A stretch of 64,000 bases of DNA from Mugil cephalus (Eukaryota; Chordata; Actinopteri; Mugiliformes; Mugilidae), in NCBI RefSeq assembly GCF_022458985.1, contig NC_061782.1:10433672-10497671 (forward strand), read 5' to 3'. The notes below the pieces were generated by a model. That model did no database searches and was not told where the DNA came from. It worked only from the letters and a program-made list of their open reading frames with translations. Of the stretch, positions 48,663-61,958 are shown one piece after another; position 1 is the stretch's first letter; every line of letters begins with the position of its first letter. Made by a program: the position numbers and the translations under genes.

Positions 48663-50110
48663 AGCTGAGCCCTTGAAGATCCGCCCTTGGGAGAAGATCC
48701 GTACTGTGAAGCTTCCCATCAGCGTATCGGTACCGACACTGTCACCAAACCACAGGAAGGCCACGCGAGCCTCAGACTCCGCCGCTGTCGGGCAGCGGCA
48801 ATGAAAACGAACAGTTTGGAGGCACCGACGCGTTTGACTGACATAAACATTTTCTTTTCCTTTTCCTTGTCACAGCACCAGTTAAAACAAAATAACACGA
48901 TTTCAAAAAAAAAAAAAATGTTTTCTTAAACTGTAGCGGAAGTTGCTGTTTGACCTTTGTGTCGAAGCACGGTGGGAGAGAAACTCCTATTTTCCAAAAC
49001 AGCTGAATTACAAGATAAACAGTCGACAATGGTAGAAACTCACAGAAGACTTGAAGACCAAACCCTGTTAATCGATGTGTGTGTGTAGTTTTCCTGCTAA
49101 ATGTTTGTGCGAGAGAGAAAATGAGAATTCGTCCTTATCTGTGAGCATAGGCGAACAGAGTAAATGTCGCTGTGGCTGCGAGTGTTCCCTCATTGTGTGA
49201 CTAGAGCACCAGGCTTTACAACATGTGAGTAATGTTTTACGATTAAATATTTTTTTTTTTTTTTAGATCAAATTTGAGATTATGTGGTTCCAAGGACCTG
49301 TATGTTTACTTACAGCGTTACACCCCGTTCTAACACATGCGTCATATATGACAAGCCTCTGAACAGAAGGGCTGAATGGATGAAAAAAAAAAAAAAAAAG
49401 ACACACTTGAACTCATTCCGTCCTCCTGGAAGGGGAGAAAAGAAGGACAGACGTCTGCCTCCAATAACTGATTAACTGTGTTTACCTTGCAAGGGACGGA
49501 CAAGTCGGAGCTCGTGAAAATGGCGCGAGTCTGTCTGTGAAGTTACTCTGTTAGTCGTTTTTCTCACCAAAGTAAGCGTTTCACAGGAGCCTGGTGCAGC
49601 ACTGCTGTCTAAATTAATGTACGTGGATGAGAAGGGTTAATTGAAATCATGATGTAATTGTACTGTTTCTAAAAATATATATATATATGTATACAAAACA
49701 AAAAACACATTTATTCAGAAGTTACAAATCTTTATTTTCCACACATTTTGAAAACTGGATCTGTAGTTAGTTTGTGTGTGTGTCTCGTGTACGGCCAGAT
49801 CACTGGGAAGCGTGAAAGAGGGTTCGGTCCGAACAGTAACTGAGACAACAGGTGAGTCATGGCAGAGAGCAGTTCAAGTTTACAGTAAATAGAATAGCGT
49901 GAGGTCGATGAAAGAGAAGCAGAGCGTTGCTCATGAGCGGTTCATTCAGACTTCTTGTTTGCCAGAGGGCCGCTGCCAGCAGACTTTGATCGCAAAGATT
50001 TGCCCCCATATCAGATTATTATAAATAAATGAACAAAAAAACTTGTACTCTCACAGTGTAACCTGTTGAAAAGCACATATTAATATGTGAAACAAAATAA
50101 AGACCTACTC
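48663..50110 (+). other. ppp1r21: PPP1R21 3'UTR (inferred)
   Basis: AT-rich DNA after the TAG. ATTAAA at 49242-49247 and AATAAA at 50096-50101 are the candidate polyadenylation signals. Short poly-A runs occur. No gene is seen. Confidence 0.5.
50096..50101 (+). terminator. Candidate PPP1R21 polyadenylation signal
   Basis: AATAAA in AACAAAATAAAGACC, followed by GT/T-rich sequence (TGTATTTGTTTTTTTG). The ATTAAA at 49242 is an upstream alternative. Confidence 0.45.
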
Positions 50111-50859
50111 ACAATGTAAATGCTTCATGTATTTGTTTTTTTGTTTTTTTTACCAACAAACTTTCCGTGCTGCCTTTTGCGGAGTTGGAGGAGTGTGGGA
50201 TTTTAAATCATCCATGGTTTATAAAAATAAGAAAAATCCTGTAACACGCCCTAACCACTGGGAAATGAGACAACGCCATTAACTGCACATATGAGACCTG
50301 AAAGATCAGACTTGTATGCCGTCACTTGTTTGGAAGGAAAAACGTGTCATTTTATTTGAGTTCATGGTGCTTTCAAGTACTCCATGTGCACAGTTCCAGC
50401 GCTAGTAGTAAATAGTAGTTGTTGCAAAACCACCAGTTTGCACATTTAGTGATGGTACTTAAAAATAAACTTTGATGTTTTAATTATAGAAGTGGAAGCA
50501 CAATAAATATAGGTGACATGGACTTTTAGTTAAAACTGGTTGCATATATTCACAAAAGGCACGTTGAGGTCATTCATGAACGGACAAATTTGTGTTTCAT
50601 TTTATTCTTAATGTTTATTTTTAACCCTTTTGTGAGTATTCGCACTTTTATCTAAGTACATCCCTTGCTTAGACCTGTTCTGTGTGTTACATTTATGGTT
50701 ATAGTTGTGCATATTTGATTGAAACCCAACCTCAGGTCTGTCTGGAAAAGTCATGAGTTGTCCTTACTTATAGGTTATTATGTTGTTATCTGTCTGGTCC
50801 GGCAGTTTGGGCTTTGAGGCTCCCGAACTACGATAAATTTGACACTCGTGCCTTCTCTA

Positions 50860-51130
50860 AAGCGAAAAGTTATCCTGCGACCACTGAGTGTTAGGCGCCC
50901 GAGTAGTGATTGCCACATTTCCTACGGCCGTGAACGCCGCCCCCCGCTCGGTTCAGTCCTGCGGTGTCCCGTTGGAGGACAGTCTCCGTGAACTCGGGAG
51001 GGGAAGCGCTGCTGTTAAAACTCCCAGGATTTACACTCTGCCATTTTGAGCGAAACCCTGCCGACGGCGGAGTTCAGACGTGTCCATCAAACCGAAGCGA
51101 TGCCCTGAATGAACCGCGTCAGGGGAACTT
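50860..51130 (+). promoter_or_regulatory. ston1: STON1 promoter and untranslated first exon
   Basis: A CpG-rich island between AT-rich flanks. A donor GTGAGT at 51131 would pair with the acceptor at 55870-55871 ahead of the STON1 coding exon. The gap to the preceding gene and the plus orientation fit a STON1 first exon. Start site and exon are inferred. Confidence 0.5.
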
Positions 51131-54100
51131 GTGAGTATTTTTCCTGAAGCCCTTTGCACTCGCGTTTGTTTTGGAGAGAGCCGCGGTAGTTTCAGGTTTA
51201 AAACGACATTTAAAGCAGCTTTTGGATTGCTCTCGTGTCTGTGTTTTGACTCGGTCCGCTGCTGAGTCGTGGCTCCGTCCAGATTCAAAGGCGCTTGTTG
51301 TGCTCACCGTGCAAATCAGCGCACGGTCAAAACTAACGCAGAAGTTTACGCTCCGACTTTACGCATCAAAACAATGGCGCAGAAGTGATCCCAGCGGTGG
51401 GCCCCTCCATCCGGGACGCGGGCCTGGATGACAGCATGCTGGTACTGTTTTCTCTCTCCCAGTCTCAGTTACCATGGACGAGACAAAAAAAAAAAAAAAA
51501 AAAAAAAGGATGTTTACCGAGTAGCTCGTGTGTTTTTTGGCGTGTAGACACTCACTCCACGCTGCGTGGAACAATAATGCAACTGTGTATCTAGATGTGC
51601 CCCAGCAAGAAGTTAGCAGTTTATTTGCACAGTCAGACGACCTCTATGGGAAATAAACTGCCTTTCTAATTCGTGACTTCAGCAGGAAACTTTTCAAAGT
51701 GGAAACAAGTGAACAAGTGTGAATGTCGAGGGACGTGCAAAAGCTCAGCTTTACGGTGGCAAGTGAAAAGGAAGGTGGCTCTGTTTTGTCACTTGTAGAG
51801 AGATGGCTCATTAAAAGCCATCAGTATCAGCTGGCATCCGGCCACAGGACCTGAAAGCAGCAGTTTCCAGCAGGCTGAAAGAAAGATGTGTGTTTTTCTT
51901 TAAAATGTGTTTTTAAAGCTAAACAGAAAAAAAAAACAGGGACACTCATTTCTGCCACTGGGAGAATTACTGTCAGTAATTATGATGAGAGGCTTTCTCA
52001 AAATAATGACCTGGTGTCTCCAAATTGGCCTGGCCGCGAAATAATGAGCTTGTTTTCAAAAAATAAGGAGTCAGGATCTTAAAATGACTCGGTGTCTTGC
52101 ACCACGACACAGTTTCGCTTTCTGTGTCAAATTCTCAAGAATTCTCTTTATTTGGAGACGCTGTGTTGTTGTTTTTTCCCCCAAGAAAGTTCCTCATTAT
52201 TCCATGGCACTGAGTTTTTATTTGAGATTCTAAGTCATCATTTTTGACTGACTCAATATTTCAAGAAGAATCCTCATCATTGTGAGACACCTACTTTATA
52301 GATTAGATACTAAATCACTATTTGAAGAATGTTTTAATCGCTTTGAATCGTTATTTTTGTGAACACCTCTGATTATTATGAGACACAGTCATTGTTTTAG
52401 ATCATTATGAAATGCTAAGTCAGTGTTTCAAGATACTAAGCACGGTTTTAAGAGAGTTTGTCATTATTTTTGAGGTACTAACCCACGGTTCATACAATCA
52501 TTTCAGACTCTAAGACATTATTTTTGAGTTGATAAATCAAAGTTCAAAATACTAAGTCATTATATTAAGAAAGTCGCTTATCACAAAGTACAAAGTTATG
52601 TTTTTAGATACTAGCTTACAGTTTCATGAACATTATTTTAAGAAACCAAGTCATGGATTTTAACATACCAAGTCATTATTTTAAGAGGGTTCCTGATTAT
52701 GACGGAATGCGTCATTTTTCTTTCGATGCTTACTCATTTATTTAAAGTTTCTTATTATTTTGAGGCTCTCATAACTCACTCTATTTGCAAACCAACCCAT
52801 TATTTCAAGACAGGAAGTCATTAATTTGAGACACAAGTCATTCTTTCAGCATACTCATTACTTTTCATACTTCATATCCCTGGGTATACACCTCCTCCCC
52901 CACATTGTACTTTAAAGAAAGCACAAAAAAAAGAAAGTAAACATTCATAAACGGTAAAACCCAACTGTAACAAGCAAAGCTACTGTGGAAACTAACTGAA
53001 ACTCAACACTCACTACCACTTCAAGTTAAAGACACGCTCAAACACATTCTGTCAATTTCTCCTCAATTTTGTCCCCCTCCCCCCGACATGATTTTCTGAA
53101 CTGGAACATCTAGTGCGGGGAATTATTGAACGCTACTAAAACCGCGCCTCATTCAACACGTGCGGAGACAAGCCACGGCTCAAACCCTCTCCTGCTTTTT
53201 GTTTGCCGGGAGCCCGGTCTGCAGGCCGTGTCGCATCTGGAAATGGGTCATCGCGTTTTTCGGGCTCCCCGCTTTAGATTACACTGTCATTGTGGTCGGA
53301 GCAGCAGAGCTTTCTCATCAAACCAAACGGGAAAAGTGTCTTGCCTTGTTTATTTACATGCTTTCTCCATGGTGCGAGCGAACAGGAAATACATGCGGAC
53401 AGTCCGACAGGAACTCGCCTCATTTAATCAGGAAGCATCTGTCTGCCAAGGCAAAGCTCAGTTTATTATTATTAATTCAGCACTTTTGGACTTGAACCAC
53501 GAGACTTTCCATTCAGTCACCATTTGTCATTTGCCGACCTTGACATAACACTGCATCACATCCTCATGAGATAGTTTCAGTGCTGTTCCTCTTTGTGACA
53601 GTTCTGGACGTTCAGCGCCGTCCTTCTTCCACATGACATGTCTGATAGATTTGAGCGTGCGTCTGGCCTCTTTTTAAAGCTGATTTTTCTCAACGTATTA
53701 TGACTCGGTTACACCTGATAGTTATGATTATGTGACTTCATACTTTTTAGTGTGTTTTTGCCTACTCTAGAGTTAGTAAGTGCAGTAATTTATAGTAAGT
53801 ATAGTAATGATGAACCAAGAAGGATTATCCAGCTCTGTGGGGCTGCAGGTTAACTGGAAGCAAAGTGCTGCTCTGTGTTTCATTTTAGCTGTTAGAAATT
53901 TAAGGCTTAAGGCTGTAATAATGTTTATAAAAAATATATTTATATACTTATAATGTACCAAATCAGTGCTATAAGCCTGTCTTAAGTCTCCAGGCTCCTC
54001 TTGGACAGTGGCAAATAACAGCCAAGTTCAGCTTTCGTCATACGCAATTCATTTCGAATATGATAAAATGACATTAGGATAATATTTGTTGTGAGTTCAC

Positions 54101-55871
54101 ACCAATGCAGCATGCTGGTATTTCCTGTGTGCAAAGCTGCTTGTCCCAGAGGAATGCGTGGAATGCGTTCTTTTGTCCTCCGTAGGTTTAGCAGCGTCTC
54201 GTTTCTGCGCTGCCAGCCCGAGAGCCCAGGGAAGCTGGCAAATAAGTCCGAAAAGACTTGTCAGAAACCCCCGCGGAGATCTCATCCTGCAGTTTCGAAT
54301 CAAAGCTGATGGATCGCATGAGTTGAGGGACGGACTTGTGGAAAACGCCTGCGTGCCGTCGTGAACGTCCTCTCATTAGAAAGATGTTCTCCGGCGTTTG
54401 ACTGAAGACTTGTCAGTCCGCTAGCCCGATTCAGAGCCCCCACTTCTCTGTTTATTTATAGACAGAAGAACCTTCTGCTGGATGTCTGTTGCTTCACGCA
54501 AGTCACGGCTGTGATTTGAAGGGAGGAGGGAGGCTGTAATTGAGGCTCTCTTTTTGTGGGTAGATGAAGCTTCCATGGGGCCTCTCGGCTGAGATCAGCA
54601 CATCAAACGACAGCTTGTGATTGAGTAGCAGGAACATTTCCAGCCAGATTGTGTCAGGATTACAACACGTTGATTCAGCGACCGCTGTCAAATTAGCCCG
54701 AATGCCATTACTGTGTAGCAATATTTCCACACATCTAATGTTAAAGAGGAGGGAGAAAGCCTTTGTCTTCTGTGCGTTTAGTCCGCCTTGTTCCCTCGTC
54801 GAGCTTCAGCTGCTGCCGCACATTATACCTGGTTCTCACAGTTGACTCCATGCTGTTTAATGAGGATGGATCTTTGCTGCTATTCCGAACTTTTGTCTTG
54901 CTCACATTTCCAAGCGGGCTTGCCATAAAATATTTAGACTTTGCTCATTTCAAAGCACAGTATGTCCAAAATTCCTTATGTACACTGCAAAACCTTCCAC
55001 CACTATAAACTTTTTTTATTTTTTATTTTTTGTTCTTGCTTCATCGTTTCTGCATTTTCAAATGCCCCTCTGCTCCAGCAGGAGACTCTAAAAACTTTCC
55101 AAACTTTCTTTTTAAATAGAATCTTTCCTTTTAACCTTTGCCCAGAAGAATAGTTTTACAGTGCAAATGTCAATGTATAATTGCAATAAGGATCGCATTA
55201 CTGTTTATCATAAGTAAATAAAGAACAGTAAATTTTGTAGTGCTGCATCCCTTCCTATGTTGCTTGCAAAACTTAAAAAAAAAGAACCTAATTAGAGAAA
55301 CGTCTCACATAAAGAGAGAGGCTTGAATAAAGCTGCACATCCCATCAGCAATAAATCACTGCATCTAGTTCAAAGACAAGAATCTGATCGTTTTCTCCAC
55401 AGTCTTCTGTCACCACGGCTTTATTTCTCGCCTTTATAGCTAAAAGATAATCCTCTATAAAAGATTGTTCGTACTTCTCTGACGGAGTAGCTCTCGAGAC
55501 GCTTCGGTTAATAAATGTGACGCTCTAATCTGTGGTCTTACTGAGAAAATCTTGTGCTGCTTCAACGCCGCCGAACAGCAGAAAGCTTTTACATCAAGTG
55601 AGCTAATTGTAACGTTAACAGAAATGAACTTGTTGCAGGTTTGCAAGGTCAGTCTCTCATTAAGCTTTAATGGAGCACCTTAAGGAAATATGTTTCATAT
55701 AAATCCTGAAGAGCTCTCTCATCTACGGACAGGATAAGTGGAGCTATTCATGATTTCAAATAAGGACTGATCCATTCAAGATCACCTCTGAGATTTCCGT
55801 CTTTAATAAATTGGTCTTAAGAGGATTTTATTTTTGCTGTTGTCTGATGTTTCTTATTTGTTGTCTTACAG
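51131..55871 (+). other. STON1 intron 1 (inferred)
   Basis: 4.7 kb without a recognised gene. It contains a poly-A run (51485-51507), a degenerate tandem repeat (51960-52870) and otherwise unique-looking DNA (53040-53640 and 54080-54850). Confidence 0.5.
51960..52870. repeat. Degenerate minisatellite, about 20-bp unit, inverted halves
   Basis: Variants of TACTAAGTCATTATTTTGAGA recur across about 900 bp, for example CTAAGTCATTATATTAAGAA, CCAAGTCATTATTTTAAGAG and GGAAGTCATTAATTTGAGAC. In the first 130 bp (about 51975-52095) the units appear on the opposite strand (CTCAAAATAATGACCTGGTG). From about 52110 they run forward. Copies are highly diverged, so the array is old. Confidence 0.7.
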
Positions 55872-55917
55872 AGGAGTCCAGCAAACGAGGAACTGTTGCT
55901 TTAATCGGTCGTCAGCC

Positions 55918-58208
55918 ATGTGTTCAACAAATCATTCAAACTGGGTCACGTTTGAAGATGACAACACGCCGCTCTCATCACCTCAGAAGCCCCTACAGTC
56001 GCCAGACCTTATCAAAGTATCAGTGCCACGTCCCAATGGTCTGAAATTAAAGCCTCCTCCAATCAGAGATACTTCCTGGAGCTTCAGTAGTTCCCTGGAA
56101 TCCCCTCAAAGCCAATCAAGTCTTAGCGGAAGTTCTTGTGTACCGTGTAACACGCTCTTTTGCTCTCCCGTGAGTGCGGTTCCTAGCAGTGCATCCCCGT
56201 CTAACTCGTGGGAAAAGACAGAGTTCTTCCGGAGCCTCTCCCGCACGTCGACAACCTCGGTTCCCTCTCCCGCACCAGATGCCCTGAGTCCAACCTCGGA
56301 TGGACCGAGCCCTTTCCCTTCTTTCCAGGGGAACTCAGGACACTATAACCCCTTCTGGGATGGATCCAGATACAGTGCTGATGTGGACAGCTCCTCGTCG
56401 GACTCAGAATCTGACAACGCCCTACCACGTTTCTTTATTCGGACCAAAGACGGCAGTGAACCTGCACGGGACCAACTCCAGAACTCCTTCTCCTACGCTT
56501 GCCGCAACCTGGAAAACCTACAAGTTAAAACGGAGACCGAAAATGACAGGGAGCGGCGGCTGAGTTGCAAATACGAGGTGTTAAGCGACAGTCCATCTCA
56601 GTTTGCTCCTCGGGGTCTGTTCCGTAGCCAAAAGAGAGACGGCTGGTCTGTCATGCTCAGGATTCCTGAAAAGAAAAACCGGATGTCCTCTCGACAGTGG
56701 GGGCCGATCTATCTCCGCTTGTTGCAAGGAGGCGTGCTGCAGATGTTTTATGAGAAGGGGCTGGAGAAGCCGTTCAAGGAGTTCCAGCTTCTCCCTCAGT
56801 GTAGGCTCTCTGATCTTAAACTGGAAAGCTACACCGAGCCTCGCAAAGTCCTCACGGTCAAGGTGGAACATTTCTCCTACACTGAAAAGAAGCGTTACCA
56901 CCCAAAGCTTGAGGTCAGTCACGATGCCGAAGTGGAGCAGCTGCTGAAGTTTGGCTCCACGGTGCACGACGAAATGGAAGACCTGGTCGTCTCCATGGAG
57001 GAGGAGATCTTCAAAATGAGCGTTCCCCACCAGCAGAGGCGGCACTACGAGGAGCAGGAGCTGTCATTGCAGATCACCGACCACATCTGGGTACAACTGG
57101 ATAAATCTGGAGGGGTCCTAGAGCGAACAGCCTTAACGCAGATCCACTGTCTTGCCTTTCTGAACGGACTAGGCGACTGTTTTCTCGCCCTCAACGACCT
57201 CAGGTTGCTGCACTTTGACTCCAGCTACGGGTCCGAAGAGGACTCCGAAGCCTGGATGGAGATCGGAGACTGCCATTTCCACAGATGCGTGAATGAGACT
57301 GAGTTTCAGAGATCCCGACTGGTTAAGTTCTCCCCCCCTGACGCGTGCCGGGTGGAGGTGATGCGGTACAAAACGACCGTCTTGGGCTGCACGGAAATTC
57401 CCCTCTCGATCAAAGCCGTGGTCACGGTTCAAGGCGCCTACGTGGAGCTCCAGGCCTTTCTCAACATGTCCGCCCCCTTCCTCTCCTCCATGAGGACGTC
57501 CGAACCTCATTACCCGCTGTGCGAGAATGTAGTGATCCGAGTGCCAGTGCCGGGCGACTGGGTCAAAGTGACGCAGACGGTGGCTTTGCTGCGGCAGAGG
57601 TCGCTGAAGGCCAGAATGAACAGAAACGCCTGCTTGGGCGCGGTCACCACTTCGGATTCGCAGCCCGTCATGCAGGTGTCAATCGGCACAATCAAGTACG
57701 AGAATGTATATTCAGCCATCGTGTGGAGGATTGACAGACTACCCGCGAAAAATACAGGTAACGCTTTTCATTTCCTCGTCAGCTTCTTATGCACGTGCAC
57801 GTCTGCCGCTCAGCGTAACTACAAATTACTTTTGTTTTCTCCTTTTGCAGCGGTGGATCATCCCCATTCATTTTCCTGCAAGCTAGAGCTAGGATCTGAT
57901 CAGGAGATCCCGAATGACTGGTACCCCTTTGTCACCATGGAATGTGAAATAATGGGCGCGGTTGTGTCGGAGACCAGGGTTAAATCCCTGGGCACTGTGA
58001 ACGACATTCAGCCACAGAAACATGTGACCAGTTGGACACGCTATCATTGCCAGGTAAGCTATCACCAGTGTAGTCACCAGTGCGACCTTTATCTCTTTTT
58101 TTTTTTTTTAATGCAGCTAACCGAATTTTGTATTTGTTTTAGGTGGAGGTTGAGAAGAAATTGATTGAAACCGAGACAGAGAAGCAGTCGGGCTGTATGA
58201 CACAGTGA
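55918..58208 (+). CDS. ston1: Stonin-1
   Basis: Stonins are cytosolic endocytic adaptors related to the AP-2 mu chain. Coding exons 55918-57757, 57851-58053 and 58143-58208 (1840, 203 and 66 nt) give 702 residues (human about 735). The chosen start MCSTNHSNWVTFEDD matches the vertebrate stonin-1 N-terminus; an upstream in-frame ATG at 55834 lies before the acceptor at 55870-55871. Order: a Ser/Pro-rich tail (about 1-225), a stonin homology domain (about 235-375, with WSVMLRIPEKKNRMSSRQWG and GLEKPFKEFQLLP), then the mu-homology domain (about 378-690, with VQGAYVELQAFLNMS, SLKARMNRNACLG and LELGSDQEIPNDWYPF). An NPF motif sits at residues 144-146. The last exon encodes the short tail ending SGCMTQ. 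Placement between PPP1R21 and GTF2A1L supports stonin-1 rather than stonin-2. Confidence 0.95.
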
Positions 58209-59170
58209 TGATTAAAGAACCTCCGGAAAGGACGTTCTCCATTTTGGGCTACGATCATTTCAAAAAAACAATTCTTAAAGGTGAAAACTATAACAAAACA
58301 TGAACAAAAATAATGGTGAAGAGGGACTTTCTGCTTTCATCTGGTGTCAGATTCATGGTAACCACACATAGCCTGGTAGTACTCCTTGTGGAGGTCCAAT
58401 GATTTTGTATCCTTTAACTGCGACTGAATATGTCTAGTCTTAATAAACCGTTTAACGCAGTCCTTTTGCCTAGCACTTTACATTTAATAGATTTATTAAC
58501 AAATTATATTACAGTTCATTCCAGTACTGTATATAAGCTTGCATTTGCATCATCTGCACTGTCCTCCAGAATGATCGTCAACCTTAATAAATGCACGAAA
58601 AAATGGGCTTCATGAGATAAACAACTAAAGTAATGATCATTTGGTTTGAGCTAAGCTATTTAGTCAAGTATGAATTATTTACGAAAGTCTGTGTGGACAT
58701 TTTGTGATTATTGTGTTCCAGGAATCTCAAAATAATTTGTGCCAAAGTGAAAGAACAAACCCAATATAAATATGTCAGACGATAATATATTAGTGAGATC
58801 TTTATTTCTCGCAGGGTGGAACACATTACTTTTGTTATCTATCTTGAAGTGGCCTTTGACTTTAAACCAAGGTTGCATTTTGGAGGACTGTAATTTTATT
58901 TAAACAAAATCAAATCTTTATTATGTGATCTTTCTGTCTCTGGGTTGTGAATAGGGTGGTTCATTTCAAATAAATAATAATAAAAAAAAAAAAGGAATGG
59001 TGAAGGTTTGTAGTAAACAACAAGGTCGTAAGTTACAGCTTTTATGTATGAGGTACCTGGCTCAGGCTGGATATGATGTACATGAAGAATATAAATTGAA
59101 TTAAACCTGAAAGACTTGTTGTAATTCTTTATGCTGTTCACTGGACTGAAATAAATGTTATTTTACACTC
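58209..59170 (+). other. ston1: STON1 3'UTR (inferred)
   Basis: AT-rich sequence with AATAAA at 58442-58447, 58586-58591 and 59150-59155. Any of these could be used. No gene is seen. Confidence 0.5.
58442..58447 (+). terminator. Candidate STON1 polyadenylation signal
   Basis: First canonical AATAAA after the stop (CTTAATAAACCG). Alternatives are at 58586 and 59150. Confidence 0.4.
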
Positions 59171-60404
59171 TTTTTAATGCTACATGTTTTAATTGAAGTG
59201 GGAACAAATGTTGAGTTTAGATCCCGGTGTACATCTCGTGTTGACTCTGTTTTGATTTTCTATATTAAGGAACAAGAAGAAATTAAAAACTACCACCCGT
59301 ACAACTTGCAGTAAACACATAAAGTGAATGGATGCACAAACGGTCTATACACACACACCGTGTGTAGGCAGGGCGGGTCCTGCTGCGTTGCAAAAAAATG
59401 TTCTAAAAACAAGCAGGTCTCACACAGAAAGCTTTCCTTTCGGTTCTGTAAACTGTAAACTCTGAACTAAGGAGCAAACACACACCTCACCCAGCGTCAA
59501 AACATGTGAGAAAACTTTTCTATCACTGCACCTTTGTTGTAGATGGAAAGTTATTAAGCAGTTATTTTGATGCTAATGTGAATGAGATCCTGAATGGTTT
59601 TAATGTTTAGCAAATTATGTATAATTATATAATACATTTAGGGTTAAAGTAAAGATTCTGCTTGAAGTTGAGGGTATTCACAAGCAAGGGTGTAGGAATT
59701 ATAACAAAGTGATTGGACTCTGTTTTATTTTCGACAGGTGTAGAATATACTTTCATTGTGTCTTCATCGCGTAAAAGGAAAAACAGCTACAATAACTAAA
59801 AATGTGTCCTTAAACTTAAGAAACTTACCTCAGCCTCCAGTCACACCTCGCTGCATTTAGAGACCGACACATTGAGTGAATTTCAATAAAACACACAGAA
59901 CGTTATCAAAATGATTGTCCTAGTTGCCGTCTTTTGCTTTATAAAGATGGATAGCCCAGCGTGCAGGGAAGTTAATTATCTTAACCTTAATGTGAATTAG
60001 TCTTTTTGACAACACACTGTGGACCGACGTGGCAAAAATACCAAAAACTTTGCATCCGCGCCGCGCACACATCTGGTGCCGCTGCTGTTTCATAATGCAG
60101 TAGCTTTAGCCACCCCTGTGGTGTTGAGTCATTCTCAGCAAAACCCTCGACAGGGGACTTATTGAATATATCCTGAACACAAAAACTTATGAATACACAA
60201 GGTAAATTATTAACTGTTGGACTATTATGTGTTGTTAAGGATTTAGGGTATTCAGAGCTTTTTAACTTTTCACTGAGTTATTTAGAAGTTTAAAAGTAGC
60301 AAGGTCAGGGTTTATATCCCATTCATCAAAATACTTTAACACATGTTACACACATAATACAATCAACTGAATTTAATAATTAATATAATTCTACTGATAA
60401 CTTT

Positions 60405-60495
60405 GACGCCCTGCCATAGACTGGCGACCTGTCCAGGAAGTAGACTACTACGCCTCTATCCCAGGACAAGTGGTCAAGGAAAATGAATGAACGAT
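60405..60495 (-). repeat. Fragment of abundant teleost repeat, reverse orientation
   Basis: CGCCCTGCCATAGACTGGCG followed by ACCTGTCCAGGAAG and a terminal GGAAAATGAATGAACG. It looks like the reverse complement of the repeat type seen at 8400-8650. A shorter trace (AAGCGGCTAGAAGATGGATG) lies near 3940. Confidence 0.6.
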
Positions 60496-61841
60496 AAATG
60501 TTATTTTTTGTAGGTTGTGGTAGATCACTGTTGCCGGCAGTGTTTTTGAAACTGACGGTATTCCAAGATGTAACCAGTATTATGCTGTGTTTGTCAGTAA
60601 AATAAAAGAGTCTTCATTAGAGGAACTCCTCCATCGGAGCCCCGAGTGTTGTGAAGTGACAGCTGAATGCCTGTTAACTGCAGTAACTTCAGCACCCTTG
60701 CACTCATGTTGCTGCAGCTGTTGAACTACACTCATCTCCATCAGGGGAGTCAACGTAGTGTTGAAAGAGCGCCAGCATCACCAAACAGACGCTCGACGGA
60801 GGCAGAGGTCAGGACTCCTACTGCCACTGCTGTTGTAAATTCAGAAGTTCAAAAGTGAGGGTGAAATGTTTCTCAGTCCTGGCGTTCAGTGGCACAAAAA
60901 GTGGGTGTATGCGGCGCATAAGGGTGCACCTAATTTAATTGTAGTCGGCATTTTCTCTATTCAGCAGCTCTCTGTGCATGTGTAAATGATGTGATCAGTA
61001 ACAGAGGCATGTCACTGATGATTGACAAGTCACAATCAACCTTTATTAATCCGTTAAGGCTTGCGGTTTTTGACCGTAACTTAAAATGGTTTGGTTATTG
61101 ACAAAATTCAAAGTGTTGCTGAACACTGGGAAGTTGTGCTTTTGCCTTTAAGAACTTCCTGACATCTCAAGGGTATAACTAACTTTGTTTTTACCTGGTT
61201 TTGCACCAAAGTCCAGCTTTGTTGGCCTCCTGTATTAGGTGCAGCTCTCTCCTTCACACCACCTGGTGGGACTTGCTCTGTTAGCTTTTCACCATGCAGT
61301 GCTGCCACAACAAATATTTCTTTAAACTCGGTGTTGTGCTTTTGAAGCTAACTAGGACTTTGTCCCCAGCTCAAAATAGTGGCAGTATTTCCAGCTAGAA
61401 AATGAAAACTCTCTCCTTGCTCCATTGTTGTTTACATATGTCCCTGCCTGAGTCGCAGAGACACAAGAGTTGTCGCATACGTGATGTCACTCCCACAAGA
61501 AAGCAAAATATCACTTTTTTTTTTTTTTTTGCTCATGACAAAATAGTAACACACAGTGACTTGGATAAGTAACTTAAATGTGATTACTGGGTTGGAAATA
61601 ATAACGTGTTAGATTACTCCTTACCTAAAAAAAAAAAAAAAAAAGTGGTGAGATTACCATCACTGGTCATCATAACCTAATGGCAGCTTCTTTTTCCCAG
61701 AAAGCGCAATGTCCCAGTGTCCAGCCACCCTGTGAACTTTGTCCATTGGCGTGTGATGGTAATTCAAATACAGCAAGCTTTTTTTTTCCCCCGTAGGCAT
61801 GTTCAGGTCTTAAAGGGTTAAACTAAGGGGTTAATCATACA

Positions 61842-61958
61842 GCGTGTGTACACACGCGCGTGTACGTTTATATGTGCACGTGTGTTGCGTATGTACACGT
61901 GTACACGCGGGTGTGCGCGCGTGCGTGTGCAAACACGTATACGGGTGTGTACACACAG
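61842..61958. repeat. Alternating purine-pyrimidine (GT/AC/GC) tract
   Basis: 117 bp of nearly continuous purine-pyrimidine alternation with many CG, GT and AC steps. The palindrome GTGTGTACACAC occurs at both ends (61844-61855 and 61945-61956). Confidence 0.8.

Noticed and set aside
55834..55917. Upstream start for STON1
   Set aside because: That ATG lies before a good 3' splice site (55870-55871), and the conserved protein begins MCSTN at 55918.
57758..57850. STON1 reading frame continuing through the intron after 57757
   Set aside because: The frame happens to be open, but a clear GTAACG donor and TTTTGCAG acceptor frame it, and splicing restores the conserved DHPHSFSCKLELGSD segment.
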